A DNA stretch of 64,000 bases from Candidatus Binataceae bacterium. Its GTDB lineage: Bacteria; Desulfobacterota; Binatia; Binatales; Binataceae. Below are positions 1-8,269 of the stretch, one piece after another. The DNA is taken from contig DATJMX010000077.1 of NCBI GenBank assembly GCA_035508495.1, positions 62,001 through 126,000 on the forward strand, given 5' to 3'. A model generated the notes under the pieces. That model was not told the DNA's origin, searched no databases, and saw only the letters and a list, made by a program, of their open reading frames with translations. The translations under genes and the position numbers were made by a program. Every line of letters starts with the position of its first letter. The first letter of the stretch is position 1.

Positions 1-676
1 TCGTGAACGCCAGATCAGCAACTACCGCAGCCAGAATCGCTTGGGAAGCTTGTCCAAAAAAATTACCGTTGTTGGGAATTGTAAGGTCGCCATGAGATGG
101 CTGGGCAAGATTATTCAGTCCGATGACCGCCTGCACATGCGAGGCGAGATCGACCGGGAGCGCAGGATCAGTCTGATTCGCGTAGAACTTCCGCTTCCCT
201 AGTTGGTAGTCGGCGATTTTAGTTCCTAACGCCCGCTCCACGTCCGAGCGCCGGCCACCTACCGTGATCGTCGAGTAGTCCGCGGAACCCTCGATTAACT
301 TCAACCCGTGATCTTTTAAGTATGCGAGTACCGCTTCGTACGAGTCCTTTGACGGCCCGAAGCGTCGGCTGATTTCTTGCGCCTCCAGGAAGTTCTGAAA
401 GTTCGGCGAGTCAGGATTGTAAATCTCGCTCAAATATTTCTCGAAACCCTCTTGATCTTCGAGCTTGAGTACAATTGTCAGACTGATTCGCTGGTTGCCA
501 GCGTCTGGCTTCGATTGAATGAGCGTGGCCCTTGGCAGCGCCGGTAACACATGACCGGGGAGCCTCACGCTCGAGACATCTTGATCGTACTGATGCTGCG
601 ATGCATAAGCGGTCGCATTCAGGAAAAGAGCAACCAGAATTGCGACAAACCACCAGCCACGGCTGCGAAACATCAT
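1..676 (-). CDS. Sedolisin/kumamolisin-type S53 peptidase, N-terminal part (cut by window edge)
   Basis: The frame is open from an ATG at 676 to base 1 with no stop, about 225 residues, so it continues outside the window. Residues 1-25 form a signal peptide: a short basic start, a hydrophobic stretch and an Ala-Tyr-Ala end. The rest resembles the pro-kumamolisin activation domain: a segment with NPDSPNFQNFL, then SRRFGPS, then a helix followed by VGGRRSDVERALGT, and KRKFYAN before a VIGLNN stretch. In this family the propeptide is cleaved to release an acid-active secreted serine-carboxyl peptidase. The catalytic Glu/Asp/Ser residues would lie beyond the window, so activity cannot be judged. 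There are two adjacent ATGs (676 and 673). Confidence 0.8.
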   Translation of the reverse strand, partial: MMFRSRGWWFVAILVALFLNATAYASQHQYDQDVSSVRLPGHVLPALPRATLIQSKPDAGNQRISLTIVLKLEDQEGFEKYLSEIYNPDSPNFQNFLEAQEISRRFGPSKDSYEAVLAYLKDHGLKLIEGSADYSTITVGGRRSDVERALGTKIADYQLGKRKFYANQTDPALPVDLASHVQAVIGLNNLAQPSHGDLTIPNNGNFFGQASQAILAAVVADLAFT

Positions 677-991
677 AAGCCCCAACGCGAGATTCGAGCG
701 GTGGAAACATCAGGATGCCGGATGCCTTTATCACGAAAGCTACCAAATCACCCATTCTACGGCCAGATTCAACTCTACGCATGCTCAACAAAGTGGATTT
801 CCGTGATGAATAACGATTCGTTGCTTACTCGGACTTAAAGCTCTCTCTCACCTTCCCGGAAATAACTCGAGTTTGGGCTGTCTCGACGTCCGAGAGCGCA
901 AAGCCGTCGACATATCCGTCTTTTCCGCCACCGGAAGGAACGGAATGTCCAAACCGTGTCCACGGACGATGCTATTTGGCGGGGCTTCGCC
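677..991. other. Intergenic, no gene seen
   Basis: About 315 bp separate the start of the peptidase gene from the end of the GMC oxidoreductase gene, both on the minus strand. It should contain the peptidase promoter. Open frames here are short and show no recognisable protein, and I see no clear terminator. Confidence 0.5.
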
Positions 992-2581
992 TCAGGACGG
1001 GATGGGGATACCGCCTTGCTTGACCGCGACGCCGTACTGGTCGGCGCGCTTCAGCAATAACGACGACGCGCGCTCTGCCAGCGCCGCGATCGTGAGCGAA
1101 GGGTTGACGCAGAGCGAAGTCGGTACGCTTGCCCCGTCGGTGACGAAGATGCCGGGATGGCCGCGCAACTCGTGGCGATCATCGAGCGCCGACGTTCCGG
1201 GATTGTCACCGATTCGGCACGACGCCAGTGGGTGCGCACACTGAATACTGTTCGTGGACGCCACCGTATGAAACGTGGCGAGCCCATCGAGCGTCAGGAT
1301 CGACTCGGCCGCCGCGTCGGCCAGGTCGAAACCGTGTTGGGTTTGCGGCGCAATGGGATACTCCAACTGGCCGGATGCGATGCCTGGCCCGAGGCGCGTG
1401 AAGCTGCCGGTCTTGGGCGGGGGGCCGAAGAAGCCTTCGTTGGCGTCCTCGGTCATCTCGACGATCGCCATCCACGAGCGCCATTGCGTTAGGAGATTTC
1501 GCTTCTCGATGCCGAACCAGAACGGCGACTGGTCCACCCCAGGGAGGGCGTTTACGATCGGCGGAGAGTAGAGCTGCTGCAAGGCGAAGCGCGAGAATTC
1601 CGGCTTCTTCGGGTCGAGGTAGTCGAAGGTCATGGTGTTGATCGGCTTGCCGATCGGAAAGGCCTCGTAGGCGACACCGGGTGCGCGTTGGAGCCCGAGC
1701 AGGCTACTCACCTTATCCTCGTCGAAGGCCGCGAACGAGACCCGATCGCCGTTGGCCGACATGTAGCGCCCAACCGCGGGCGGCATACCGCCGAGATCCA
1801 GGGCTGAGCGCTGCAAGATCACCGGGGTACCCATCGTGCCCGCGGCGACGATGATTATCTTCGCGTCGATGGCGCCGCTGCCGAGAATTTTGGTGTAGTC
1901 GTTCGGGTCGAGCTGCAGATACGAGACCGTGTAACGGTAGCCGGCAGCCCGGGCCCGTTGGATTTTTTGCACCTCGTTCAAGGGGCGGATCTCGGCCCCA
2001 AACGACTCCGCAGCCGGGATGTAGTTGAACAGCATCGAGCGCTTGGCGTCGAAGATGCAGCCGGTATGCATCCAGTTGCAGTTGGTGCACTTCGTGAGGT
2101 CGACGGCAAGTGGGACCGGCTGGCACGTGTGTCCCGCGCGGTTGCACGCCGCGGCGAAGAGGCCACCCGCATACGGTACGTCGTTCCAGCTAAGTTCGGC
2201 CACCGGTATGGCGGCCTCGACGCGGCTATACCACTGGTTGAGCGTTTGCCGGGTGATCGAATTCGGCCAGATCCGACGGCCGAGCGTGCCGCGACGCTCG
2301 AAGATGAAGCTCGGCGCCCGCAGCGATGCTGCGTAGTAGGTGACGCTCGAGCCGCCGACGCAGTTGCCCGCAGTAACGTCGATGCCCTTGCCCGAGATGC
2401 TGTCGATGAAGCGGTTGAAGGTGCCGATCCGCAGGCTTTGCGTGAAGTCTTCGGTCGAGAACCGCGGGCCGCGCTCGAGCATGATCACCTTGGCACCGGC
2501 GGCGGCCAGGTAATAACCGGGGATCGAGCCCCCGAAGCCCGTCCCGATAATCAGGACGTCAGTGGTCTCATTCGCCATCAC
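992..2581 (-). CDS. GMC-family FAD-dependent oxidoreductase (cholesterol-oxidase-like)
   Basis: The 529-residue protein begins with an FAD-binding Rossmann motif, GTGFGG at residues 13-18, followed by LERGPRF, where the acidic residue binds the ribose. The C-terminal substrate domain has HPLASC with the likely catalytic His at 450, then a VTDGASVPTS segment and the family's closing NPSLTIAALAER. These features match the GMC branch containing cholesterol oxidases and related alcohol oxidases or dehydrogenases. The substrate cannot be told from sequence. It has no signal peptide of its own. It starts 12 bases after the stop of a Tat-signal protein gene, so the two are probably co-transcribed and the pair may be exported together or work at the membrane. 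Two ATG codons are adjacent at the start. Confidence 0.88.
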   Translation of the reverse strand: MMANETTDVLIIGTGFGGSIPGYYLAAAGAKVIMLERGPRFSTEDFTQSLRIGTFNRFIDSISGKGIDVTAGNCVGGSSVTYYAASLRAPSFIFERRGTLGRRIWPNSITRQTLNQWYSRVEAAIPVAELSWNDVPYAGGLFAAACNRAGHTCQPVPLAVDLTKCTNCNWMHTGCIFDAKRSMLFNYIPAAESFGAEIRPLNEVQKIQRARAAGYRYTVSYLQLDPNDYTKILGSGAIDAKIIIVAAGTMGTPVILQRSALDLGGMPPAVGRYMSANGDRVSFAAFDEDKVSSLLGLQRAPGVAYEAFPIGKPINTMTFDYLDPKKPEFSRFALQQLYSPPIVNALPGVDQSPFWFGIEKRNLLTQWRSWMAIVEMTEDANEGFFGPPPKTGSFTRLGPGIASGQLEYPIAPQTQHGFDLADAAAESILTLDGLATFHTVASTNSIQCAHPLASCRIGDNPGTSALDDRHELRGHPGIFVTDGASVPTSLCVNPSLTIAALAERASSLLLKRADQYGVAVKQGGIPIPS

Positions 2582-2593
2582 GTATCTCCAGGA

Positions 2594-3352
2594 TCACGCG
2601 GGGTTGCCGTTCTTCGAGGTCGGATGCGGCTTCGCCAGGACTTGCTGGTACGAGAAATCCGGGAATCGCCACTTGCCGTCGGGATTGGGAGCCGGAAAGC
2701 CGATAGCCGTCAAACCGGGATGCCCCTGTTTGATTGCGACGACAGTGTCGAGGTAACCCGCAGTGTTGAATGCGACGAAACAAAGGGCCGCGAGCGGGGA
2801 GTACACTTCTCGAAATAGCGCGTTAGGGGCGAGGAGTTGGACCATGAGAGCGGTGCGTTGCGCGAAGTTGAGCGAGACCAACGCCGGCAACGCCGGATCG
2901 AGCGTGATCCGGTTGAGCAGTGCATACGCGATGGCGGCCGCATTGATTAGCGGGGCAAGCAGCGGCAGTGTCGGCCCCAAGCCGACGAAGTTCATCATAT
3001 CGATCGCGCCCCCTTGCACCGCGCCTGGGCCGGTTACAACGCCGGCGATCGCCACGTCATCCGGGAAGCGCTTCTCGCCCGGGATCAACGTATCCGCGAA
3101 AGCTTCGAGCGTCAGCGTCGTTCGGTCGACATCGCTATCGGAGACGGGGACCTGCTTCGCCGCGGGGCCCGTCCCCTGGGCGAAGGCGGACAGCACGCCG
3201 ATTGGCCACGGAGAGATCGTCGTCGCGGCCGCGAGCGCCGCGACACTCTTCAGTAACGCGCGTCGGCTGAGACGGAGCGAGTTCGGGGTGGATGGTGCGA
3301 GGCGCTCGTTCTCGCGCTCGATAATTCGATTTATCTCCCCGTTTTTCATCAT
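2594..3352 (-). CDS. Tat-signal protein paired with GMC oxidoreductase (DUF5987-like)
   Basis: About 252 residues. The frame is open further upstream to 3442, but I chose the ATG pair at 3352/3349 because it gives a compact N-terminus. A twin-arginine signal, SRRALLK with the pair at 30-31, is followed by an alanine-rich hydrophobic stretch ending near FAQG. The mature part contains a DTLIPGEKRFPDD segment and further hydrophobic helices. Proteins of this form are often encoded next to GMC oxidoreductases and are thought to be small partner subunits or export escorts. That role is inference. It directly precedes the GMC gene on the same strand with a 12-bp gap. Confidence 0.7.
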   Translation of the reverse strand: MMKNGEINRIIERENERLAPSTPNSLRLSRRALLKSVAALAAATTISPWPIGVLSAFAQGTGPAAKQVPVSDSDVDRTTLTLEAFADTLIPGEKRFPDDVAIAGVVTGPGAVQGGAIDMMNFVGLGPTLPLLAPLINAAAIAYALLNRITLDPALPALVSLNFAQRTALMVQLLAPNALFREVYSPLAALCFVAFNTAGYLDTVVAIKQGHPGLTAIGFPAPNPDGKWRFPDFSYQQVLAKPHPTSKNGNPA

Positions 3353-3893
3353 CGGCAGGCCTGCGGCTCTAAATACGCGAGCTCTAATCCGCTGTACACG
3401 GAAATTTCCATGTTGGAAGGTCAAGCTCGCACAGGTATTCAAACGGTTGCAAACGCAAGTTCAAACCTGTTTTTGAGTGCAGAAGCCTGCTGCACGGGCG
3501 GTCTTTGACGAGTTTTGCCTGCCTTGTCACCCAAACGGCCAAAGCTCCGGGTTTTCCGGCGGAATTATCAGACACTATGGCAAGTGCTGGCGCACAAGGT
3601 ACCCGCTGGCGCGCGACACTTAACGCGCACTGGCGAAAAGATCAGACGATTAAAATCTCAGAAGAGAGAGAACAAGGAACCAGTCCGGGGTGGCTCATTT
3701 TTACAGCGGTACAGTGGATCAGTTTTTCAGCGTTGCAAGCAACCCCGAATACTTCTTCTTCAGGTGGCCGAACTCTTGGCTCCGGGCCGACTGCCAGGAA
3801 ACGAACGCCTGCCGGCAATCGCCTCAACTATTCGTTCCGTCCGCTAAACGCCGAAAGCGAGTTGAGTTAGCTCTCTGCTTTGGCGTGGCCTGC
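3353..3893. other. Intergenic, no supported gene
   Basis: About 540 bp with lower GC than most of the window. Short open frames exist on both strands (for example 3505-3870 plus) but have no signal peptide, motif, convincing ribosome site or neighbour that would support them. The upstream region of the Tat-signal gene lies in the first part. Confidence 0.45.
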
Positions 3894-4811
3894 CTAAGGT
3901 ATTGCCCTCACGGTTTTCGCAGTCGAGCAAAGATATCGCACTTTGCCGGTAGCCTGTGAAGGGCAAAATGGTGGCAGGCAAAGCCAGTAAAAAACCGCAT
4001 AACCGCGAGGACCTGCGTAAGATAGATCAAAGCCCAGGGCGTCTCGCTTGTATTTCGTGAAACTGACGCCATTCGTGTTGCCAAACACTCCCTGGGAGAG
4101 ATCCTCCCATAGCGTGTCGTGTCCAAAGGCAACCTGATATGGATAGGGATTGCTGGCAGGGCAATAAAACAAGCTCAAGGATGAAAGCGGAGGATTGACG
4201 TTGACGTTTTGAGTAGTAACCCAAACACATTGGCTGCCAGACTGGCCGTTACCTGAGGCTGGGCATCCGAAAGGAGCTCCCACGCTCATGCCCGGGGTGG
4301 TCTCCGGGAAAAATTCGGGGCCAGGCGCGTTCTGGAGTGTAGTGAATGGACTCTGAGGCAGGCGACTTAGTTCCTGGCCGAGGATGGCAATCGTCTGTGG
4401 GGTCGCAACGCAGTTGTTGGCGCCTGCGCAAGCTAGTACGTAGTAGAATCCAGGCGGAACATTTTGTGGCACCAAGCCGGTGACCGCAACCGTTCCTGGA
4501 TTAAAGAAGACAGAAAGCAGCGACACGCTTGAACTTCCTATCTGCACGTCGTGTGGGTCCGGATAAGGATTGTTGGCCAAGTAAAATGACACAACAGCCG
4601 GCTTCCCAATCCCGATGTTCGCCTTGACCTTCGCCTGTAAAAACATCTGACCGTCCGGCTCTGCGCCAGGCGGTACCGGTACTAGTACGCTCAGGACCTT
4701 CAGCGGCACGTTAGTAGGAGCGGCAGCCGCTAACCCAGGCACCAATACTGCGACGAATCCCACCACCATGATTAAGGCAAGACGCAACTGAGTTCGACAA
4801 TCCACGGGCAT
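3894..4811 (-). CDS. Secreted protein of unknown function
   Basis: A 305-residue protein with a clear Sec signal peptide: a basic start, a hydrophobic run to about residue 28 and an AAAA cleavage region. The ribosome site is good, with AGGAAAGGAA upstream of the ATG at 4811. The mature protein is rich in Pro, Asn, Gly and Val. It begins with a beta-type segment (residues about 35-130) resembling a CARDB or Ig-like fold that ends in a FYYVLACAG strand. The C-terminal half holds paired cysteines (for example CLPPFCP) suggesting disulphides. No catalytic motif is visible. It stands alone, flanked by long gene-poor stretches. I do not recognise the family. Confidence 0.6.
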   Translation of the reverse strand: MPVDCRTQLRLALIMVVGFVAVLVPGLAAAAPTNVPLKVLSVLVPVPPGAEPDGQMFLQAKVKANIGIGKPAVVSFYLANNPYPDPHDVQIGSSSVSLLSVFFNPGTVAVTGLVPQNVPPGFYYVLACAGANNCVATPQTIAILGQELSRLPQSPFTTLQNAPGPEFFPETTPGMSVGAPFGCPASGNGQSGSQCVWVTTQNVNVNPPLSSLSLFYCPASNPYPYQVAFGHDTLWEDLSQGVFGNTNGVSFTKYKRDALGFDLSYAGPRGYAVFYWLCLPPFCPSQATGKVRYLCSTAKTVRAIP

Positions 4812-5292
4812 GATAGCGTTCCTTTCCTGCTTGCGACTCTTACTTACTTCGGACTCACTGTGTCGGTCGCTTGGGATCAGCAGCTTTCGCAGCTGTTCTT
4901 CAATGAGTTTGGTCTCATCGGACCTTTCCTGATTGCGACCACACGCAATTCTTCGAATCCAGAAGCCGTCAGTTCCGTATCGCGATCCGACGGTTGCTGA
5001 TTTTCGCCTCCAGCCATCGCGCGCACTTTAGCAAGCTAGAGTGCCAATCACCACGAGTTCGATGAACCTTGGGAAAAATGAAGACCCACCGAACGTCGAG
5101 CAAAGGATAGGGAAAATGGCGTTTGAAAGGAGGCAACCGTCGGCCCATCTTGAGGGAAAATCACGATGCTCGACGGGTTCGCTTTCAGAACCGGTTGAGA
5201 CTTGAAGCCGCCCGACTCCGCTTTCAGCTTCGAGTTCCATTCCAATCTTTTAATTAACCATAATTATAATATTAAATAATTTTACGGATTAA
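4812..5292. other. Intergenic, AT-rich at its right end
   Basis: About 480 bp without a supported gene. Bases roughly 5,245-5,300 are strikingly AT-rich, with runs such as taattataatattaaataa, right before the Rhs fragment. This looks like a junction in the accessory region. The left part should carry the promoter of the secreted protein. Confidence 0.45.
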
Positions 5293-6060
5293 ACTCTTAT
5301 AGGCAATGATACTGGAGGAGAACCATACTCCGCTGTGGGCTTGGTCACGACGAACAATGTCGTGCTATCCACGAACTACACCTACGAACCTTTCGGGAAT
5401 ACGACAGCCTCAGGCACCGCCACTTGGAATGCGGATCAGTTCACGGGCAGAAAGAATGATAGCGACGGGCTTTACTATTACCGCGCGAGATACTTCAGCC
5501 TTAAGCTGCAGAGGTTTATCAGTCAGGATCCTATGGATTTCTTAGGTGAAGATACGAATTTGCACTCATATGTGCGCAATGATCCAGCAAACAGAGTCGA
5601 TCCGATCGGCTTGGCCACGTTGCAGGTCGGTGTGGCCGGCAGTATCTTTTCAGCTTGTCCGTTCCCTTGGGTCTAGGGGTGGCGGTTGATACGCATGGCT
5701 CATGTGGGACTTTATGGCTACGCGGGCGGTGGTGCTCAGGTGGGCGCCGTTGTTGAGGCGGGGGTGAGCGTTCAGGTTTCAAATGCAGAGACGATCACCG
5801 ATCTGAAAGGGCCGTTCTCGAATCTAAGCGGTCATGCGGGGACAGGAGTCGGGGATCTGTAGAGTATTTTTTTGGGCATAGCGCCAACGGCCCGGTTGCA
5901 GGCGGAGGCGTCACCCTTGGCGCAGCAGCGGGAGCCTTGCCTCGGCAGGTATTACAAGAACTTGGGTCTATGCTCCCTTTGGTGACGGAAGTACGCCAGC
6001 CAATTCATCTGTTGCGGCACGAAGACCGATACCGAGCCGGCCAGGCGCGCCCGTCAATTC
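5293..6060 (+). pseudogene. Rhs-repeat core C-terminal fragment (decayed)
   Basis: The frame from 5293 to 5678 encodes a typical Rhs-associated core end: NYTYEPFGN, TGRKNDSDGLYYYRARY, then RFISQDPMDF, HSYVRNDPANRVDPIGL. A stop precedes it in frame (5290-5292), so the long repeat region is missing. After the core, translation only continues sensibly by changing frame several times. A glycine-rich tail appears as LSVPLGLGVAVDTHG, then HVGLYGYAGGGAQVG with VSNAETITDLKGPFSNL, then VEYFFGHSANGPVAGGG, then ITRTWVYAPF. This tail type follows the core in many Rhs/YD-repeat proteins. At least three shifts after 5,640 show the gene is dead. Intact relatives are large secreted or wall-associated polymorphic-toxin-type proteins. 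Confidence 0.75.
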
Positions 6061-6191
6061 ATCGTTGACGAGCTCGTGCGGATCCTCCACGTCTGGAAGG
6101 TGATTTTCCGGAGCTATGGCGAGAATTCACAGGATCAGAATGGCTGTATTGGGGCGGAGCAGCAATAGTTTGGGTCGCTGCTTGGGCTGTA

Positions 6192-6410
6192 GTGTACGTG
6201 CTTGATAACACCTATGTAGATTATCCTAGGATTCCTGATCCTGAAATCGGACGTACGGTTCCTTACTACGCGAAAAGCATCGTTGTATACATAACGAAGG
6301 ATCAGCGTACTGTTCTAGTCTGGCTGCATTGGATCTTAATCGGTTCCGGAGCCTTGCTTCTCATCAGCTTGCTGGTGAATCAAAAGTGGCCGCTTTCATC
6401 AAATAAGTGA
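6192..6410 (+). CDS. Small membrane protein of unknown function
   Basis: A 72-residue product from a GTG at 6192. The same frame is open back to 6069 and adds a hydrophobic stretch (YWGGAAIVWVAAWAVVYV), so the original protein may have had two membrane segments. No good start codon lies in that extension. The annotated part ends with a second membrane helix (WLHWILIGSGALLLISLLV). It follows the Rhs fragment directly, the position where immunity-type genes often sit, but function is unproved. A short hairpin (6414-6430, 7-bp stem) follows the stop without a clear T-run. It may be a truncated remnant. Confidence 0.4.
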   Translation: MYVLDNTYVDYPRIPDPEIGRTVPYYAKSIVVYITKDQRTVLVWLHWILIGSGALLLISLLVNQKWPLSSNK

Positions 6411-6571
6411 GCCACAACCTCCAAGGTTGTTCGTAGACGCTGCGACTCATCGATACTCTGAGATTCATAGTATTCGACTCGGCCCGAATTGACTTAGCAG
6501 GCAGAAAAATGTCGAGTTTTCGACTTCGTCGGATATAGTGAAGTAGGAAGTGGCAGGTGGAGGTGGCGGCG

Positions 6572-6812
6572 ATGCGTGGGAAGAACCACCAGCAAGCCGG
6601 AATGTTTCAGTTACATATCGGCGGAGCAGCGAGTCCCGAAGGATCATCCGCCGCGAGCGATCCGGGAAGTGGTGGACGCGGCGCTTAAGTAATCGTCGTG
6701 GCGCTTCGACGCAGTCTACGCCAGCAGCGGCCGGCCATCGATCGCGTCGGAAAGCTTCTGCGCGCGCTGCTCTTGCAGGTGCTGTACACAGTGCGTAGCG
6801 AACGGCATCTGA
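6572..6812 (+). pseudogene. IS5-family transposase, N-terminal fragment (decayed)
   Basis: No single frame is open, but reading across frames gives a clear IS5-type transposase N-terminus (InsH/DUF772 region). ATG at 6572 gives MRGKNHQQAGMF, a shift gives SYISAEQRVPKDHPPRAIRE and VVDAALK, then an in-frame TAA, then WRFDAVYASSGRPSIA. A further shift gives KLLRALLLQVLYTVRSERHL. At least two frameshifts and a stop are needed, and the DDE catalytic part is absent, because the integrase remnant begins only about 12 bases later. It is non-functional and marks an old insertion event in the island. Confidence 0.72.
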
Positions 6813-6823
6813 AGAGGTGAGCA

Positions 6824-7663
6824 ATGAGCGTCCACAAGCGCGGAGGCGTCTGTTGGTACGAATTTGTCTTCAACGGATCGCGTCCGAGAATCAACGAAGA
6901 CGAACAGTAAGGCTGTTGCGCGCGAAGCGGAGCGCGCACGTCGCCGTGAACTTGAGCTTGGCGTCAACCGTCTTACCAAGCGCGAGCCGATGCCTCTGTT
7001 AAAGTCAGCGGCGGAACAATGGCTTGCGAGCCTTGGCGGCTTGGCTGACAAGTCACTGGCCTCTTATGAGCAATACGTCCGCACCCCTTCGGCTGAGCTG
7101 GGCGATCGCTTGATCTGCGATATCGATTACGACGCTATCGTTCGTTTGCAGCACACCGGCTCGCAGAAGGGAAGTCCGTCCGCGTCGTGCCGCTAACCCG
7201 CCGCGCCGCAAGCGCACTCGCCGGATGGCTTCGTAGTCTCCCGGAAGCCGGCCCTGACGCCTACGTTTTTCCTCGCCATCAGGTCGGATTTGGCCCTTTG
7301 GGCCGGCGCGGCGTTATCTATGGGATTGATTTCAGTCGTCCGATGCGGGCATGGAAGAGCGCGTGGACTCGGGCGCGACGAACGGCCCGCGTCAACGCAA
7401 GGTGGCATGACCTGCGCCACACGCTTGTCTCTCGTCTAGCTGAGAATCCGGCCATAAGCGAAGAAACGATCCGGTCGTTGGCTGGGCACGTCGGTCACCA
7501 GATGCTCAGCCGATACGCTCATATACGCACTAAAGCCAAGCGAGCGGCCATCGCGAGCCTCGAAACCGAAACTACTCGATCTGGCTCCCGACAAAAGTCC
7601 CCACAGTCCTCGCGCGAGCCGGCAGAGAGCCGTTCTGCACGAAGCGAAAAGCCCTTGAATTAA
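6824..7663 (+). pseudogene. Tyrosine-family phage integrase (frameshifted, internally deleted)
   Basis: ATG at 6824 with upstream GAGGTGAG starts MSVHKRGGVCWYEFVFNG, the usual integrase N-terminus. One extra base then shifts the frame to RESTKTNSKAVAREAERA and a core-binding segment (ASLGGLADKSLASYEQYV) ending near 7150. The next stretch jumps to VRVVPLTRRAASALAGWL and the catalytic C-terminus with WHDLRHTLVSRL (HxxR) and LAGHVGHQMLSRYAHIR (His and nucleophile Tyr). The part holding the first catalytic arginine is missing, so about 100 residues are deleted as well as the frame being broken. The gene end is 13 bp from the tRNA-Ala CCA end. Confidence 0.8.
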
Positions 7664-7676
7664 TTGGATATTCTAT

Positions 7677-7753
7677 TGGTGGAGCTGAACGGGATCGAAC
7701 CGTCGACCTCCTGAATGCCATTCAGGCGCTCTCCCAAACTGAGCTACAGCCCC
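7677..7753 (-). tRNA. tRNA-Ala (anticodon GGC), CCA encoded
   Basis: Read on the minus strand, the acceptor stem GGGGCTG pairs with CAGCTCC. The D arm is AGCTC...GAGC. The anticodon stem CCTGA/TCAGG encloses the loop ATGGCAT, giving anticodon GGC. The T arm contains GGTTCGATCCC. A discriminator A and an encoded CCA follow. The gene is intact despite the adjacent island remnant, so integration restored the 3' end. Confidence 0.95.
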
Positions 7754-7898
7754 ACCGCGGCTGAGGGTTTTCAGCTAATCGGATGATGCCGGGCAAGTCA
7801 ACGGGGCGGCGCGCCAGTTCGGATCGTAGCTGAAGTTTGCTTCAACGTGGTCCGCGATCCTACGAGAGCGCAGAAACCAATCATCGTCGCCGCGATCG

Positions 7899-8162
7899 CT
7901 ATTCGTGGCGACGTGCGGCCCGCGACACTCCCAATCGAAACGATGAACAGAGAATGGCCGACGTAAGTACGGTATCGATCAAGAAGAACTTGTGAACATC
8001 CGGCGGGTGGTCACCCTGATTTTTGATGAGCTCTTGTTTGATTTTTCCCATCTTCACCGCACGCGTTGAGGCGCCGAAGGCTCGCTGTTCGGAGTGATGC
8101 TCTAAAGCGGCAGCCGCGATCATCAGTGTTAAGCCGAATATGAAGATGGCTCGAGCACGCAT
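7899..8162 (-). CDS. Small secreted or membrane protein, probably frameshifted
   Basis: The open frame from ATG 8162 gives 87 residues with an N-terminal signal or membrane helix (AIFIFGLTLMIAAAAL) and a soluble middle part ending VHKFFLID. After that the frame reads into implausible sequence. The neighbouring frame continues well, with RYRTYVGHSLFIVSIGSVAG, TSPRIAIAATMIGFCALVG and a stop at 7798-7800. The likely original product is about 120 residues with a second membrane helix, and a one-base indel near 7,970 has split it. Family unknown. It sits alone between the tRNA and recN. Confidence 0.4.
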   Translation of the reverse strand: MRARAIFIFGLTLMIAAAALEHHSEQRAFGASTRAVKMGKIKQELIKNQGDHPPDVHKFFLIDTVLTSAILCSSFRLGVSRAARRHE

Positions 8163-8269
8163 CGAATCCCCCCTCAGGTTGTCGCACGGCCGAGCATCGC
8201 CTGCCTGGCTTTAGAAATATGCTCCGCGCGTCGCGATTGGGTCTCTTTGGCCCCGCCTTTCAAGGCGCC

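Larger units (their letters stand above)
5293..7663. mobile_element. Remnant of a genomic island next to tRNA-Ala
   Basis: This stretch carries an Rhs fragment, an IS5-type transposase fragment and a disrupted tyrosine integrase in that order. The integrase end lies next to the 3' end of tRNA-Ala(GGC). Integrases that use tRNA genes commonly sit beside the attachment site. Base composition is lower in GC than the region right of the tRNA. The left limit is unknown and may lie well beyond 5,293. No second copy of the tRNA 3' end was found in the window, so the far attachment site is either lost or outside it. Confidence 0.55.

Noticed and set aside
1958..2818. 286-residue plus-strand open frame
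   Set aside because: Antisense of the GMC gene and its Tat partner.
3505..3870. Short plus-strand frames in the gap left of the secreted protein
   Set aside because: No signal, motif or ribosome site; sequence composition looks non-coding.
6414..6430. Hairpin after the small membrane protein
   Set aside because: Only 7 pairs and no T-run, so not called as a terminator.
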